Notes: generated by a model from the letters alone, not told the origin. DNA of 64,000 nt from Rhipidocladum racemiflorum (GCA_036346355.1 CM070572.1:4409001-4473000); one strand, 5' to 3'; positions 10,006 through 21,596 are shown, numbered from the stretch's first letter. Translations and numbers: made by a program.

Positions 10006-11466
10006 ATGCTCCCCCTCGCCCGCGCCCTCCGGAGCCTCGGTCCGGCCGCGGCTGATGGGCCCCTCCCGCTCCGCCTCCTCCTCGCGCCGCTCTCCTCGAG
10101 GTCGGCCGCGCCACCGGAGTACGAGATGCCGTCGGTGACGTGGGGCGTGATCCAGGGGCGCAAGGAGCGCCTCGTCTCCCGCGTGCTCGCGCTCGACTTC
10201 CTCCGCTCCGCCGGCGTCTCCGACCCGGCGGGCGAGCTCGAGGCCGTCGAGCTCCCCTCCTCCCTCGACGTGCTCCAGGAGCGCCTCGATTTCCTCCTCC
10301 GCCTCGGCCTCTCCACCGACGACCTCTCCGCGTACCCGTTCCTCCTCGCCTGCTCCCTCCGCAAGAACGTCATCCCCGTCCTCTCCTACCTCGAGAAGCT
10401 CGGGGTCACGCGCGCCCGCCTCGCCGCTTTTGTCCGCGCCTACCCCGCATGCCTCCACGCCTCCGTCGCCGTCGACCTCGCCCCCATCGTCAAGTCCCTC
10501 CGCGGCCTCGACGTCGACCGTCAGGACCTCCCCCGCGTCCTCGAGCGATTCCCCGACATCCTCGGCCTCAAGCCCGACGGCACCATCAGCACCTCCGTCG
10601 CCTACCTCGTCGGTATAGTCGGCGTTGCGCCACGCGACATCGGTCCCATGGTAACACATTTCCCTTTCTTCCTCGGCATGCGTGTCGGCACCACTATCAA
10701 GCCGTTCTGCGAGTACATCACTTCTCTTGGGCTGCCCATGCGGATCCTCGCGAGGATTATTGAGAAGCGGCCGTACATTCTCGGCTATGACCTTGAGGAG
10801 ACGGTCAAACCAAATGTCGAGGCATTGCTTAGCTTCGGCATTCGGAAGGAGGCACTGCCACTGGTGATGGCACAATACCCACCTATTCTTGGGTTGCCTC
10901 TGAAAACGAAGCTAGCGGCACAGCAGTACTTCTTCAACTTAAAGCTCAAAATGGACCCCGATGGGTTTGCCCGTGCTGTTGAGAAGTTGCCGCAGCTTGT
11001 GAGTTTGCATCAGAATGTGATACTGAAGCCAGTGGAGTTTCTCCGTGGACGGGGGATTGTCGATGAGGATGTTGCACGGATGGTGGTCCGGTGCCCGCAG
11101 ATTCTTTTGCTGCGGAATGAGCTTATGAAGAACAGTTTTTACTTCTTCAAGAGCGAGATGAAGCGGCCAATAAGTCAATTGTTGGAGTATCCAGAGTATT
11201 TTACGTACAGCTTGGAGTCAAGGATCAAGCCTAGGTACATGAGAGTTGCAAGTAAGGGAATTAGATGTAGCTTGGATTGGTTCCTGAACTGCAGTGATCG
11301 GAGGTTTGAGGAAAGGATGCGAGGGGATTTTATTGAAGGGGATGCACCAGGACCTTTGTTTACAATGGGCGGGAAGCTTCAGATGCCTGGCAGCCAGTTA
11401 ATGTCAGATGATGATAATGAGGACAGCGACGATGAGATGCTATATAGGCGGACAGTCATGATCTAG
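10006..11466 (+). CDS. mTERF4: Mitochondrial transcription termination factor 4-like protein (RUG2/BSM type)
   Basis: Single-exon 486-residue mTERF protein. Plant mTERF4 (Arabidopsis RUG2/BELAYA SMERT, maize mTERF4) acts in plastids, and in Arabidopsis also mitochondria. It promotes group II intron splicing and is needed for organelle gene expression. Residues 1 to about 40 are rich in Ala, Leu, Arg and Ser with few acids, as in an organelle transit peptide. From about 85 to 420 a chain of about 35-residue mTERF helical repeats follows, each with the 'P..L' pattern, for example YPFLLACSL, FPDILGLK, RPYILGYDL, YPPILGL and CPQILLL. The tail (about 465-477) is a run of Asp/Glu/Ser, as in the Arabidopsis protein. 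The start is supported by a good plant context (GCAGCCATGC) and by the transit peptide. GC falls sharply from 5' to 3' along the frame, a grass hallmark. No break is seen. I assign the mTERF4 clade by recalled similarity, not by a computed tree. Confidence 0.92.
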   Translation: MLPLARALRSLGPAAADGPLPLRLLLAPLSSRSAAPPEYEMPSVTWGVIQGRKERLVSRVLALDFLRSAGVSDPAGELEAVELPSSLDVLQERLDFLLRLGLSTDDLSAYPFLLACSLRKNVIPVLSYLEKLGVTRARLAAFVRAYPACLHASVAVDLAPIVKSLRGLDVDRQDLPRVLERFPDILGLKPDGTISTSVAYLVGIVGVAPRDIGPMVTHFPFFLGMRVGTTIKPFCEYITSLGLPMRILARIIEKRPYILGYDLEETVKPNVEALLSFGIRKEALPLVMAQYPPILGLPLKTKLAAQQYFFNLKLKMDPDGFARAVEKLPQLVSLHQNVILKPVEFLRGRGIVDEDVARMVVRCPQILLLRNELMKNSFYFFKSEMKRPISQLLEYPEYFTYSLESRIKPRYMRVASKGIRCSLDWFLNCSDRRFEERMRGDFIEGDAPGPLFTMGGKLQMPGSQLMSDDDNEDSDDEMLYRRTVMI

Positions 11467-13180
11467 TGAGTGCAATTGCTCCCTGTTGCTTTCCTTGAAT
11501 AGTGCTGTAGCATTCTAGTAGTTTGTGAGTATTGACAAAATTTTAAAAAAATTGGCCATTTTGCAGATTTGGTGGAAGATAATACCAAAGGTCTTTCATG
11601 ATGTGTTTCCGACAGCATCATATAAGCAAGTGAGTTCAAAGTTGCTAGTTTTTACATGTCTTAAGAGTATCTACTCTAGCCCTGGTAATTAAAAAAGGTG
11701 TGGAAATAATATATATTTACTGATACCATGCATGCCCAATTAGTGATGTGGAACAGCTATCTGATCTTACATAATTTGTTCAGCATAAACAGGCACAAGA
11801 AATTTTAATCTTTTTCTTGCTGCTCCACTAAGCTATTAGAGGAGGCAATATGGCAGGCAGGGAAGTAGATAACAAAAGGGTATTGGGCTGTAGTGTATAC
11901 GCAACAGTAAGCAGTTTTTCCTGCACAGTTATTAAGAAATGGGGAGAGAGGGGTGAAACTACACAGTTATTAAGAAATGGCGGAGAGAGGGGTGAAACTT
12001 CACAGTTATTAAGAAATGTTCGGTGCCAACACATCTGAGGGGCTATCTTCAAGGCACAGTGGGACTTTACAACGAAACTTGCCTGTGATAAGAAGCGGTT
12101 CCCTGTTCTGTTCAGTAGAAAATAGTCAAATATTTTGTATTTTGTAAGTATAAACCAAAGTAATTTGTTAATTATTGAAGTTACTTCTAGTTATTTGCTT
12201 TGTTTTGTTCAAGACTCCAAGGTTATAGTATCACTATCAATCAATAGCACCATTGCTTATCTGCATTTGATATTAAAGTTCGTTAGCTGTGCAGGCATCC
12301 TCACATACCAGCTGAAAAGGTTTTGGCGTTAGATGGAACATTCTCTTGCCGCCATCCGAGGTTGTCAGAGTGCTGGTTTAAGCAACATCTCTTGGACGCA
12401 TTTACAAAGAAACCAGAGGTACTCAGATACAGCCTTTGATCATGCCCCTTCAAAGACGAAGCTGGATATTTGTCGATCATTTAAGCCGAAGTGTTGGAAA
12501 TCTTGTTCCACTGAAAAAAAAGAATATCGTTGATGGTTGCAATAGCTGATTTATGTTACTCTAGGACAGCGTAATAGCCGTATCACACACGATAGAATTC
12601 GTACTTTTGTAACATGTACACTATTTACTGTTTGTAACTCAAATGCCCACCGTAACTTTTGCCCAACGAATTAGTGCTGTGTACAGCCTACATTGTCTTG
12701 CATAACCATCTTGCCATAGCTAATTGATTGGTACACGCGCGCGGGCGTTGGATGCATGGAGGAAGGCATGCAGCCACTTGATTTTAGCAGGCCAGGAAGT
12801 ACACCGTAGATGAGTTGCTGGACGGTGGCGCCTCACCTGGATAGCGGAGACCGGCGTCCGTTCAAAGCTAACCTAATCTGGGGTGATGTTGTTACTGATG
12901 TAAACTGCTCTGTGGTGATCATGTACTCTCTCCTGTTACACCCAGTATTAAAGATCTTCTCTGGGCATTAAAAGATAATATTGAGCATCCATTCTTGAAG
13001 TACAAAGTCTAGTACACAGAAATTACGAGTACATATCTAGGGTGCTGGCATGCAAGAACGTAGGGGCAATTGAATTACTGTCACTGACCAGTTTCAGGCT
13101 CTGTATGGACGGCGTCAAACAATTCTTGGTTCTTGGGGCCTCTTTGCTCTCCTACCACAAACAGAGCACTTCGTATCTAC
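11467..13180. other. mTERF4 3' region and downstream intergenic DNA
   Basis: Contains the 3' UTR and possibly 3' UTR introns of mTERF4, for example an acceptor-like TGTGCAG at about 12294. Small open frames at 12135-12533 have no recognisable homology and poor codon bias. Otherwise no gene is seen. Confidence 0.45.
11924..12017. repeat. Tandem repeat, about 38-bp period
   Basis: CACAGTTATTAAGAAATG begins units at 11924, 11962 and 12001, separated by GGAGAGAGGGGTGAAACT. The third unit is partial. Confidence 0.9.
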
Positions 13181-13662
13181 CTAGATATTTAATAGTATTT
13201 CTACTGTCCTGATGCAGCGTGCAATCAAAACATATATGGTACTTAAGGTAGGAATTCGGTACCTGAGGTGGAAGACTATCGGTGAACTGCAATCAGGGAC
13301 AGAGCATCGAAAGAGGCAGGATTTGCCCAGGTTAGCAAAAGGTTGAGAGAGAGAGGGAGAGAGAGAGAGCTCACAGCCCACGCATTACCATCGACCAGCA
13401 GTGAGTAGAGGGCTAGAGGCAGCTACAAAACAGCGTATAGGCGGAGTCTGAGCAGTGAGAGCAGAATGGAAACATCAGCATCCAGACAATGACGATACTC
13501 TCTCCCACTAAGTTTATAATATATTTTTTAATGATTTTATCCATAAATATAGAACATATTTCATATTTCAATATAAAAATTAGTATGATGTTTCTTATAT
13601 ACATTTAATAAATATTTATTTTTTACTTTGTATCCTCTGTATGTATGCATTAAATATAGTAA

Positions 13663-13805
13663 GAGAGGTGCTTCTATGCTCTTCCTTCTAGTACAAGTTG
13701 CACAAATCTTAAAGCAAGCGAAGGGGTAAGTAATCACTATCTACCATTCATTCATGCTTTAATAGTTGTGCAACTTTTAAAAGGAAGAGCATAGAAGCAA
13801 CTCTC
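13663..13805. mobile_element. 143-bp MITE, copy 1 (GAGAGGTG family)
   Basis: Terminal inverted repeats of about 25 bp: GAGAGGTGCTTCTATGCTCT at the left, and the right end reads back as GAGAGTTGCTTCTATGCTCT. The direct repeat AGTAA flanks it (13658-13662 and 13806-13810). Related copies are at 15320, 35890 and 61671. No coding capacity. Confidence 0.85.
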
Positions 13806-13996
13806 AGTAAGTAATTAGTGATAATAATTAGAAGTAATCTAGTAATTTTTAATACCTTCTAGATCTATGTGCCAAGAAAAAAATGTGTTACAAACTTAGC
13901 CAGAGGGAGTAACATGATTCCATAAATACACATATAGTATAAGATACTAACCTGGTTTGGGTACGGAAATTAAAGCTGAGCAGCATTGTTAGGTCG

Positions 13997-14317
13997 ATGG
14001 ATCACGGCAGCGAACGGCGCGCGGGGACCTTGATTTTACCCTCGGCGTTGCACTCCAGTCTCCAGGCATCCCTCGGCGTCGTAGTCCTCCAGAGCATCCG
14101 CCACGAACGCCATCACCTTGGCACTGATCTCAGTTCCAATGCGATTCATCTTCCTGATCTCCTCGGCTTGGGAGTCCGAGAAGAAGGGCTCACGTAGAGA
14201 CCCCTCAGGGATTGGACGGAAGTTGTGCTTCATGGAAGCTCTGAGCCTCTTGATCCTCGCCTCCGACGCCCGGCCGGGCTCGGTACGCGGCCGGGCTCGA
14301 TTCAATGAATCAAATTA
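13997..14317 (-). other. GC-rich island with an unassigned short open frame
   Basis: The minus-strand frame 14305-14036 (89 codons) contains FRPIPEGSLREPFFSDSQAE and a segment rich in Glu, Met and Ala. The composition looks more protein-like than the neighbouring frames, and the GC content is higher than the flanks. I recognise no family and see no clear splice borders. It may be an exon fragment or chance. Confidence 0.25.
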
Positions 14318-15319
14318 ACTGAGTTTATTACACATTTTATACTAAATAACCAGGTAGTAGAGTAGTAGAAACATCATTAACAAATCAACGGTTAGATGTG
14401 ATTTCTACTACACATTTTATACTAAATATAATCATCCCGAGATATAGCAGTAGTGGTCTTCTTCGGGGCAAATGTGACACGCTAAGGTTAGAACCTTATT
14501 ATGATGTAAATTATTGGTTTGCATCGCTCCTCCCCTGTCTGCATCGCTCTGCCCCTCCGCTGGCCGGCCGGCGTTGCGCTCGGTTCGCCGTCTTCGCCCA
14601 CACGGCCACTGCCGATAAGGATGCGCCGCACCTTCGTCGATTCGGCGACCCCACTTTGCGTCTAGGTGTTTGGTGAAATGGTTCTGGTCGGTGGCTGATC
14701 TTTCAGGTGGTGAAATGGTTCGGGTCGGCAACCAAATTTTTTTTTTTTTTTTGCCCTAATATCAAGCAAAAAAAAATGTCAATTCCCGATGAGATTTCAG
14801 GTGCTACTTTGGTGGGCTGGTGTAGATCAGTAGATGCTACTTTGACATCCCACCTCTGTTATGTGCTTAAGTCAAAGAAAAGCATGATTCATCATACGGT
14901 GTTTTACTTGATTTGTACTTGCTGTTCTTAAAGGAGCTTTGAAGATGTCCCTCTAGGGTAGATGGTATGCTCAAAACTCAAAAGAGGGAAAGGGTATTGC
15001 ACTATAGCAAGCAATGGTCAACACGGTGATTCTCAGATGCATGCTGGGGCGATTTAAAAACGTTTTTTTTTCCCGGTTCATAATCGAATTCAAGATCGAT
15101 AAATGTTTTTGTTTTCATGGGATGGTATTGGTATGTGCAGTGCATATTGGTTCAAAAATCCTGTCAAATTAGTTTCTTTCATTCCTGCTCGATGTGATTC
15201 ATATATGAAATGAAGCTGTGTGATTATGTTACTCCGAACGCTCATGTCATGTGTTGTTTGGAATGATCAAATTGCAGTGCATATATGCGAACTAAGTTGC
15301 CCATTGTTTCACGAAGCTC
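14318..15319. other. Intergenic stretch with short repeats
   Basis: CACATTTTATACTAAATA occurs at about 14332 and 14409, around a sequence related to 43120-43210 (TAACAAATCAA-GGTTAGAT). GGTGAAATGGTTC is repeated at about 14670 and 14708. The GC-rich patch 14540-14660 has no recognisable product. A run of T begins at about 14737. Confidence 0.4.
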
Positions 15320-15462
15320 GAGCAGTGCTTCTGTGTTTTTCCTCCCAATATAAGTTGCACGAATCTTGAAGGAAGCGAAGGGGTAAGTACTCATTATCTA
15401 CCCTTCATTCATGTTTTAATAATTATGCAACTTTTATAAGGAAGAGCATAGAAACACCCCTC
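15320..15462. mobile_element. 143-bp MITE, copy 2 (GAGAGGTG family)
   Basis: Same length and internal sequence as copy 1 (GTTGCACGAATCTTGAAG, GCGAAGGGGTAAGTA, TTCATTCATG), with diverged ends (GAGCAGTGCTTCTGTG / CATAGAAACACCCCTC). I see no target-site duplication. Confidence 0.8.
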
Positions 15463-16675
15463 AACTCTCAGTCATTTCCTAATTCCTATCCACGAACACA
15501 TGGGGCGAAGCTATACATGAGTCATTGTCAGATGACAACCGATTTTATTTTCAATAGGTCAATAGTTCGGTATTGCGTTATTTCTAAGGTTATGTGAAGA
15601 CAGTGAGGTGGAGACATGTGTTTCCGCATCAAATTTCGAAGGTTATTTTGTCATAACAGTTATCTGTGGCTATGGTAAATAAAGACATTTAACAGAAGTA
15701 ATTATCGCTTCTTCATAAAACAACCTAACATGGTTTCTACCCATTGGCCCTGTAGGTAGGTTAAATCTGCTTCACTAGAAGAGAAAGACGAAATAAGTGC
15801 AGGTCTACATCCTTTTTATGTTTCTTCCTTCACTATGATCTGAATGTGCTAACTACAGCAATAGCAACAACTTGGATGTTATGAAATCACGAGCTTTCCT
15901 TTTACTAGCTAGCATGTTTAGTAGTCAATACTACGTGGTACATTTATCATTCTTGGAAGGGCTACATATATTCTAGAAACTGAAGACTAGGTTTTACCCA
16001 TAGCAAGAGAAGAATTCTAATGTTTCTTCAGGCATACATGATGCTAAGCTAATACAGAGTAATTAGTTACTGCTGGTATTATTCTCTTGATTTAGAGTTT
16101 TCTTTTGCCAAATTTGTTTTGGCCTGGCTGTTCTTATTAAAGATTTATTTCCCATGTTCACCTCAAATATGTGACATAGCTTTGTATCATACACATGTCA
16201 TTTGCCGTGCCAGCAAGTGGAATTTGCCGTGCGCAGTGCGCCCCAACCTATGAATGTTTATATGGCTCCGTTGCACTTTTTGCAGACAGGACAAGAGGAA
16301 GGGGCATGGAACTGGAAGCGTTAGGTATTTTCCCTCTTTTTAAATTTGCATTTCCATGCTTCATCCACTCTTCTTATATGTGGTGTCCTGCGTATTTGGA
16401 TTCCAATTATGTTAATTATATGTTTCCTTACAAAATATCCAAATTGATTTTTTTTTTATCGATTTTCCCCGTTGATGATGCTTCATCCACTCTATCCTTT
16501 GCTGGTTCCGAACTATCACTGATCTCAGAGATTAACCTTCAAACCTTTTTCTTTTAATCTCAGGAAGATTTTCTCATGGAGAAAGTTGGTTGAGGAACTG
16601 CTAAACGACCTATTTAGCAACCTGAAAGAAAGAGGAGAATGACTATCTAGTCTCTGGTTGATAGTAGAAGGTACT
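15463..16675. other. AT-rich intergenic stretch, no gene seen
   Basis: Stops in every frame at high density. A frame at 16195-16557 has mixed composition and no family signature, so I do not call it. Confidence 0.4.
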
Positions 16676-16683
16676 ATCATAGT

Positions 16684-17592
16684 CAAGGATCAAAATTTCG
16701 GTAAAATTTTACGAAATCTTGGCCCAATCTCGGATTTCAGACCCTCCTACGAGTTTTATAATCTCGGCAAAATTAAAAATAAAAAATAAAAAAATTCAAA
16801 GTGCTACAATAGCCTAAAATCTTGGCAAGATCTCGGTAAATTTGATTGAAATTTTGGAAATTTGACCGGATTGGATTCTTCACGTCGTTTTCTGTGTGGG
16901 ACAGTCGGTAGATCATCCAGTTAGCCTATGCATATTAATTCTCACAGTCATAAATTCAGTACCTCGATTGTCATAATTTTAAAAAATTTATCAAGTTTGA
17001 TCATTATCTAAAAATTTTATGGGAGCATTAGTGATACATCATGACCATCCACAAAAATTTTCAAAATTTTCTAATATAGTTTGAACCATTTTTCATTTGG
17101 TTGAAATTTGTCGGGCAACCTTCAGTAGCACTATCCAAATTTCTGAAAATTCCTCAAGCTTGATCATCGTCTAAAATTTTTATGAGAATATTATAGATGT
17201 GTCAGGACCATCCACAAAAATTTTCAAAAGTTTATAATGTGGTTTGCACCATTTTCCATTCGGTTGAAATTTGTCGGTTAACCTTTTTATCAGGACAGTA
17301 ACACTCTTTGAATTTTTAAAAATTCCTTAGATTTAATCATCATTTGAAATTTTTATAGAAATATTAGTGATGTGTCAAGACTATCCACAAAAAAATTCAA
17401 AAAAATTTTTTGACAATTTTTGGACTAATTTTTGTTCAGTTAAAAATCACTGAGATCTCGAAAATCTCGGTAAAAAATGAACCAAATTTGAATTTTGCTT
17501 TTTGGTTTTTGTCCGAAATAATGAGATCTTGGCGAAATTTCAGATTTCGAAAGGTGACAAGATGTGAACCAAAAACAAAATTTAAAACCTTG
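16684..17592. mobile_element. CAAGG hAT-like non-autonomous element, copy 1
   Basis: A 909-bp AT-rich element. The left end starts CAAGGATCAAAATTTCGG; the right end reads back as CAAGGTTTTAAATTTTG. It is flanked by a perfect 8-bp duplication ATCATAGT (16676-16683 and 17593-17600), the size made by hAT transposases. The interior repeats phrases such as ATCCACAAAAATTTTCAAAA two to three times, about 180 bp apart. No open frame. A relative is at 41375-42119. Confidence 0.85.
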
Positions 17593-17600
17593 ATCATAGT

Positions 17601-18031
17601 ACCATTGGCATAAACAAGGTCGATCATATATTTAATTATTTCAAGCTAAAGCATACCTAAAGTCTGCCCGGGATATGAAAAAAGGATTTGAGCCGGAGAA
17701 GGTAAGGATCTATCATCTAAGATGTGGATTCACGACAATTTTTTTAATATTGAATTGGTATGGGTTATGATCTCAAAACCTCATGGTTATATTGAGTTAT
17801 ATACATCAATCAATTTACTCAAAAGCTTAAACTGATGAGAAAAATTCTTCGAATTTGAAGGAGTGAGAGCGAAATGAAGAAGGACCTCTAGCTGAATTCC
17901 TATCCAACGGGGCATAAATCTCTGTATCTTAGGCTGGAAAGAATCGCCGCGCTTCCAGGCATCCATGCGCCCGATTTTGCGAAAAGACCCTCGGAGATGT
18001 CGGAATTCGTGGGGACACCACAAGCGAATGG
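17601..18031. other. Intergenic stretch, no gene seen
   Basis: Moderately AT-rich; only short frames, none recognisable. Confidence 0.4.
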
Positions 18032-18162
18032 CCGCTGAATAGGGATGGCAAAAATACCCATGGGTCCGGATACCCGTGGGTACCCGACCCGACGGGTCCA
18101 GGTCCGGGTCCAAATTTGGATCCACGGGTATACGAATTCGGGTCCGGGTCTCATGTTGGACC

Positions 18163-19065
18163 TGTCGGCGTATTCTACACCAAGGTACCCGCTCCCCCGC
18201 ACTAAAAAACGGTCAAGTGGCGGCCAGGGCGTGCTTGGGCCCACCGCCACGGCAAGAGAAAGAGCCCCACGGTGGTCGCTCAGCGGACACGTGACGTCTG
18301 AGCAGGCTGGCGCCCAAGAAGGTGGTCGCCCAGCGGACACGTGGCGTCTGAGCCAGGCCGGGCGCCAGCAAGGTGGTCGCCCAATGGACACGCGTGGCGT
18401 CTGAGCCAGGCCGTTGGGCGTCTAGGAAGGTGGTCGCCAGTGGATACGTGGCATGCGATCCTGCCATCGCGCACTATCTCGGATAGCCTTGCCGAGGTCA
18501 AGGACATTAAATGCGACCGTGCGCATTAATCGTGGAAGCATAGAGGCCGCAGCGATGGCGGCGCGCTTTTCTCAGCGCATCATAACTACGGAGACATCAC
18601 AACTACACCTCACCCCATGACCAGGCAGGCGGCGTTGGTGGACATGGGGCCCGAGGCAGATTGTGACGCTGCGGCGGATATTAATGCGACATAAGAAACG
18701 ATGTGAGCGCATTAAATGCGCCCGTGGCGGTGTAATGAGTATGGCTTGCAGTGTAAGCCTCCCATGCGCCCCCAGCAGCCCAAGTATAAAAGGAAGCCGG
18801 GGTGCATGGGAGAAAGGGGTTGGGGAGGCTGTAAGGTTTCCATCCTCTCTAGTAAGAACACAAGCAATACCAAGAAAGGCAGGACTAGGGCTATTACTCT
18901 CCGGAGGGCCTGAACCTGGGTAAAGCTCCTTGCGTCCCCCTGTTAGCCTGAGCCTCCGGGTACTCCGGTCGTCTCCGTCTTCCACTCCGAGGCGATTGCC
19001 CAAAGCCCCAGTCGGAATCTCATAAGCACCCGTCTCGGAGGTGCCTGTTGGCTAGTACGCCGACA
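18163..19065 (+). repeat. 5' LTR of the Tat-type element (903 bp)
   Basis: Begins TGTCGGCGTATTCTACACC and ends TAGTACGCCGACA, with inverted ends TGTCGGCG/CGCCGACA. A TATAAA box lies at 18785-18790, about 380 bp before the inner end. Upstream in U3, four imperfect repeats (starting 18271, 18321, 18372 and 18429) each carry GGTGGTCGC and an ACACGTG or related motif. Confidence 0.92.
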
Positions 19066-19066
19066 G

Positions 19067-19086
19067 TGGCGCGCCAGGTAGGGGCT
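19067..19086 (+). other. Primer-binding site region
   Basis: TGGCGCGCCAGGTAGGGGC follows the 5' LTR by one base, the normal place for a tRNA primer-binding site. I do not assign the tRNA. Confidence 0.6.
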
Positions 19087-19159
19087 ATTGGTGGTTAGAT
19101 CGCCCCCCTTTCTTCCGTTTCAGGCGAGAGGCTAAGCAGAAGAGGGGGCGTTTGTCTTC

Positions 19160-21060
19160 ATGGCGGACTCGCACTCCAAGCGTGGCAATCTGCCCGAAGA
19201 AAGTGGCGCTCATAGCCGCTCCAGGCATTCGGGGAGGGAACCGGTTATCCCGGGCCCCTCCGCCGCAGGAGAAGCGCGCGTGACTCCCCTGCTCGGGGGT
19301 CACCCTGTCCAGCGGCGCTTGGCGCTGGGGGATGACACTCCCGCGCGAAGCCTTCATGCGGCCCGGCTCCTTCTCGATCATCCCCCAGTAGCGCTGGGGG
19401 GAAACACCCCAGCCACTCCGTGGCTGCGGGATATCGTCCACCTGGTGGACGTCGCTGCAACAAACAAGTCGAGCGGCGACCAGCCGGAGCTTTCGTGGCG
19501 GCAGTGGAACGCAGCGCCTAACGCGCCGGGTTCCAGCCGCCACACGATGACCCCTCCCGGTATCAAGGGTCGGGATAAGGGGAAGGGAGTCCTGGTTGCA
19601 ACCCCCTCTGTAACGGGGGGATGGGCACGTGACTCCGCTTCTTCCCGTGGTCCCCCCGAGTCAAGGGGGAACCGCGAAGACCTTCGATCGCGCCTTGACG
19701 AGAGGCGGCGTCAGCGCGACGGTGACCTGCGTCGTGTCCTCCGCGAACGCCGCGAGGGCGCAAGACAGGGGGCTCCTCCCTCGGACTCTGGCGAGAGCGC
19801 AGGGTCGCACTCCTCATCCTCTCCTCAGGATCGAGGGGCTGGCGAACGACGCCGCTCCCCTACAACGTTGGATGCCAGGCGTTCTCTCCGCCTTCGGCAA
19901 GCTATATGGCGGAGAGATTCCGCCCGCCTCCATCGAGAAGTATGTGATACCACCAACCCGAGGAGTTCTCGCAAATCTACACCACGGTGGTGCGTCTTGT
20001 GCGGGAGGGTCCGAGAAAGTAATGGCCAACTACCTCCCGACGTCGCTGACGGGCTCTGCCCGGTCTTGGTTACTTAACCTCCCGCGAGGCTCTGTACACT
20101 CGTGGGAGGAGCTGTGCGACATTTTTGTCGCCAACTTTCAGGGCTCTTACGCTCAACCAGGCGTGGAGGACGACCTCCACGCTCTGGAGCAGGCAGAGGG
20201 GGAGTCCCTGAGAGAGTTCATCCGGCGGTTCAGCCACTGTCGAAACACGATCCCCCGGATCTCTGAGCAGTCGGTGATTATCGCTTTCCGGAGGGGGTCC
20301 GAGACCAGAAGATGCGGGAAAAGATGGCCACGCGCGTCATCTCAACCACGTCTGAGTTGTTCTCCCTGGCGCACAAGTGCGCCAGGGCGGCCGAAGCTCG
20401 GAAGTGCGCGGTAAAACCTTCTGACTCCGGCGATGCTGGCGCCTCGAAGTCCTCCGACCGCAAGAAGAAAAAGAAGAAGCGGAGGGAGGCAACCGCTAGG
20501 GAGGTCTTGGTCGCTGAGCCGGAGCCCAAGTCCCGGCGTCATGATGATCAGGACCAACGGGATGAGCGCCGGGGCAGGCGCGGCGACCGCAGGGACCGTC
20601 GCTCGCCCCGCCGCGAAAACGATGGCGGCAAGCCCTATTGCCCCATCCATCGAACAAGCGGACACGACTTGGAGGACTGCCAAGTTGTGTCCAAGCTGGT
20701 CGACAGGCGGCTCAAGAAACACCGTGGGAAAGATCACGAAGACGAAGACGACGAGGATGCGGCTCCGCTAGCCTTCCAGCAGGTGGAGCGCACGGTGGCG
20801 TTCATACATGGTGGCTCCGCCACTTACTCATCGAACTCGCAGTACAAGCGGGATCTGAGGCAGGTGTGCGCCACAACGTCATCCTCCGCTGCGAGCCTGC
20901 CATTGAAGTGGTCGAGCGACCAATCACTTTCGCTGGTGACCACCCGGAGAACACCTCCGGCCCTGGCCATCTCCCGATCGTGGTGTCCCCCACGGTCCGC
21001 AATGCGAAGCTGGGGCGGGTCCTGGTTGATGGGGGCAAGGCCATCAACTCGCTATCTGTT
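19160..21060 (+). pseudogene. gag of the Tat-type element, frameshifted
   Basis: Structural protein of the retrotransposon particle. The ATG at 19160 opens a basic, disordered N-terminal part in one frame up to about 19850. The core gag domain continues in another frame, about 19860-20310 (GSARSWLLNLP, SWEELCDIFVANFQ, ESLREFIRRFS). After a further shift the C-terminal part (20312 on) has a Lys/Arg-rich stretch and a zinc-knuckle-like CPIHRTSGHDLEDC at about 20639-20680. Homologous elements encode this in one frame, so at least two frameshifts separate the parts. No functional product is expected. Confidence 0.85.
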
Positions 21061-21557
21061 GGAGCGTACAGCGCTCCAAATCCCGTCTGAGAACCGCGTC
21101 CGCCCCATTGCTTTCTGAGTTGCCCCGGGTGGGCCTCTTACCCACAGGACAAGTCCGGTTGCCGGTTACGTTCGGAAGTTCGGAGAACTTCCGGACGGAG
21201 CTGGTGGATTTCGAGGTCGCTGATTTCGACCTCCCGTACAATGCCTTGCTCGGCCGCCCGGCCCTGGTCAAGTTCATGGCAGTGGCCCATTACGCCTACA
21301 TCTTTGGTGAAAATCCCAGGCACTGGGGTCCAATCACGGTAAAGGTGGATAGACTGGAAGCCCTGCGCCTTAGCAAGCAGCTGCAGGATCTGGCCGGCAC
21401 CACCTGCTCGGCACGCGACAAGGACGACAACCCGGCCTCCCCCTCGGCCAAGACCCGCGCTCCGCCCAAGCCTTCGGGCGAGGCAAAGGCGGTCCCCGTG
21501 GGCGAGGACGGCTCGGGCAAGGTCGTCAAGATCGGCACCGACCTCAGCGCCAAATAG
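20870..21557 (+). pseudogene. Aspartic protease region of the Tat-type element
   Basis: The first half is in one frame (to 21090), with VLVDGGKAIN at about 21018 where retropepsins of this group have a D-G-G/S catalytic loop. The second half is in another frame (from 21108), with DFDLPYNALLGRPALVKFMA (about 21225), the conserved C-terminal retropepsin segment. A TAG at 21555-21557 then closes the frame that the reverse transcriptase reopens. The shift and the stop together disable a Gag-Pol precursor. Confidence 0.8.
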
Positions 21558-21596
21558 GAAGACGCGCTCGTCACCTTCCTCCGGTCTAACCTGGAT

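Noticed and set aside
10140..10763. Plus-strand 207-codon frame in mTERF4
   Set aside because: Alternate frame of the same GC-rich exon, almost entirely Arg and Pro.
9789..10875. Long minus-strand frames of 194 and 337 codons opposite mTERF4
   Set aside because: Antisense shadows of a GC-rich exon; the residues are Arg/Gly/Glu runs without family signature.
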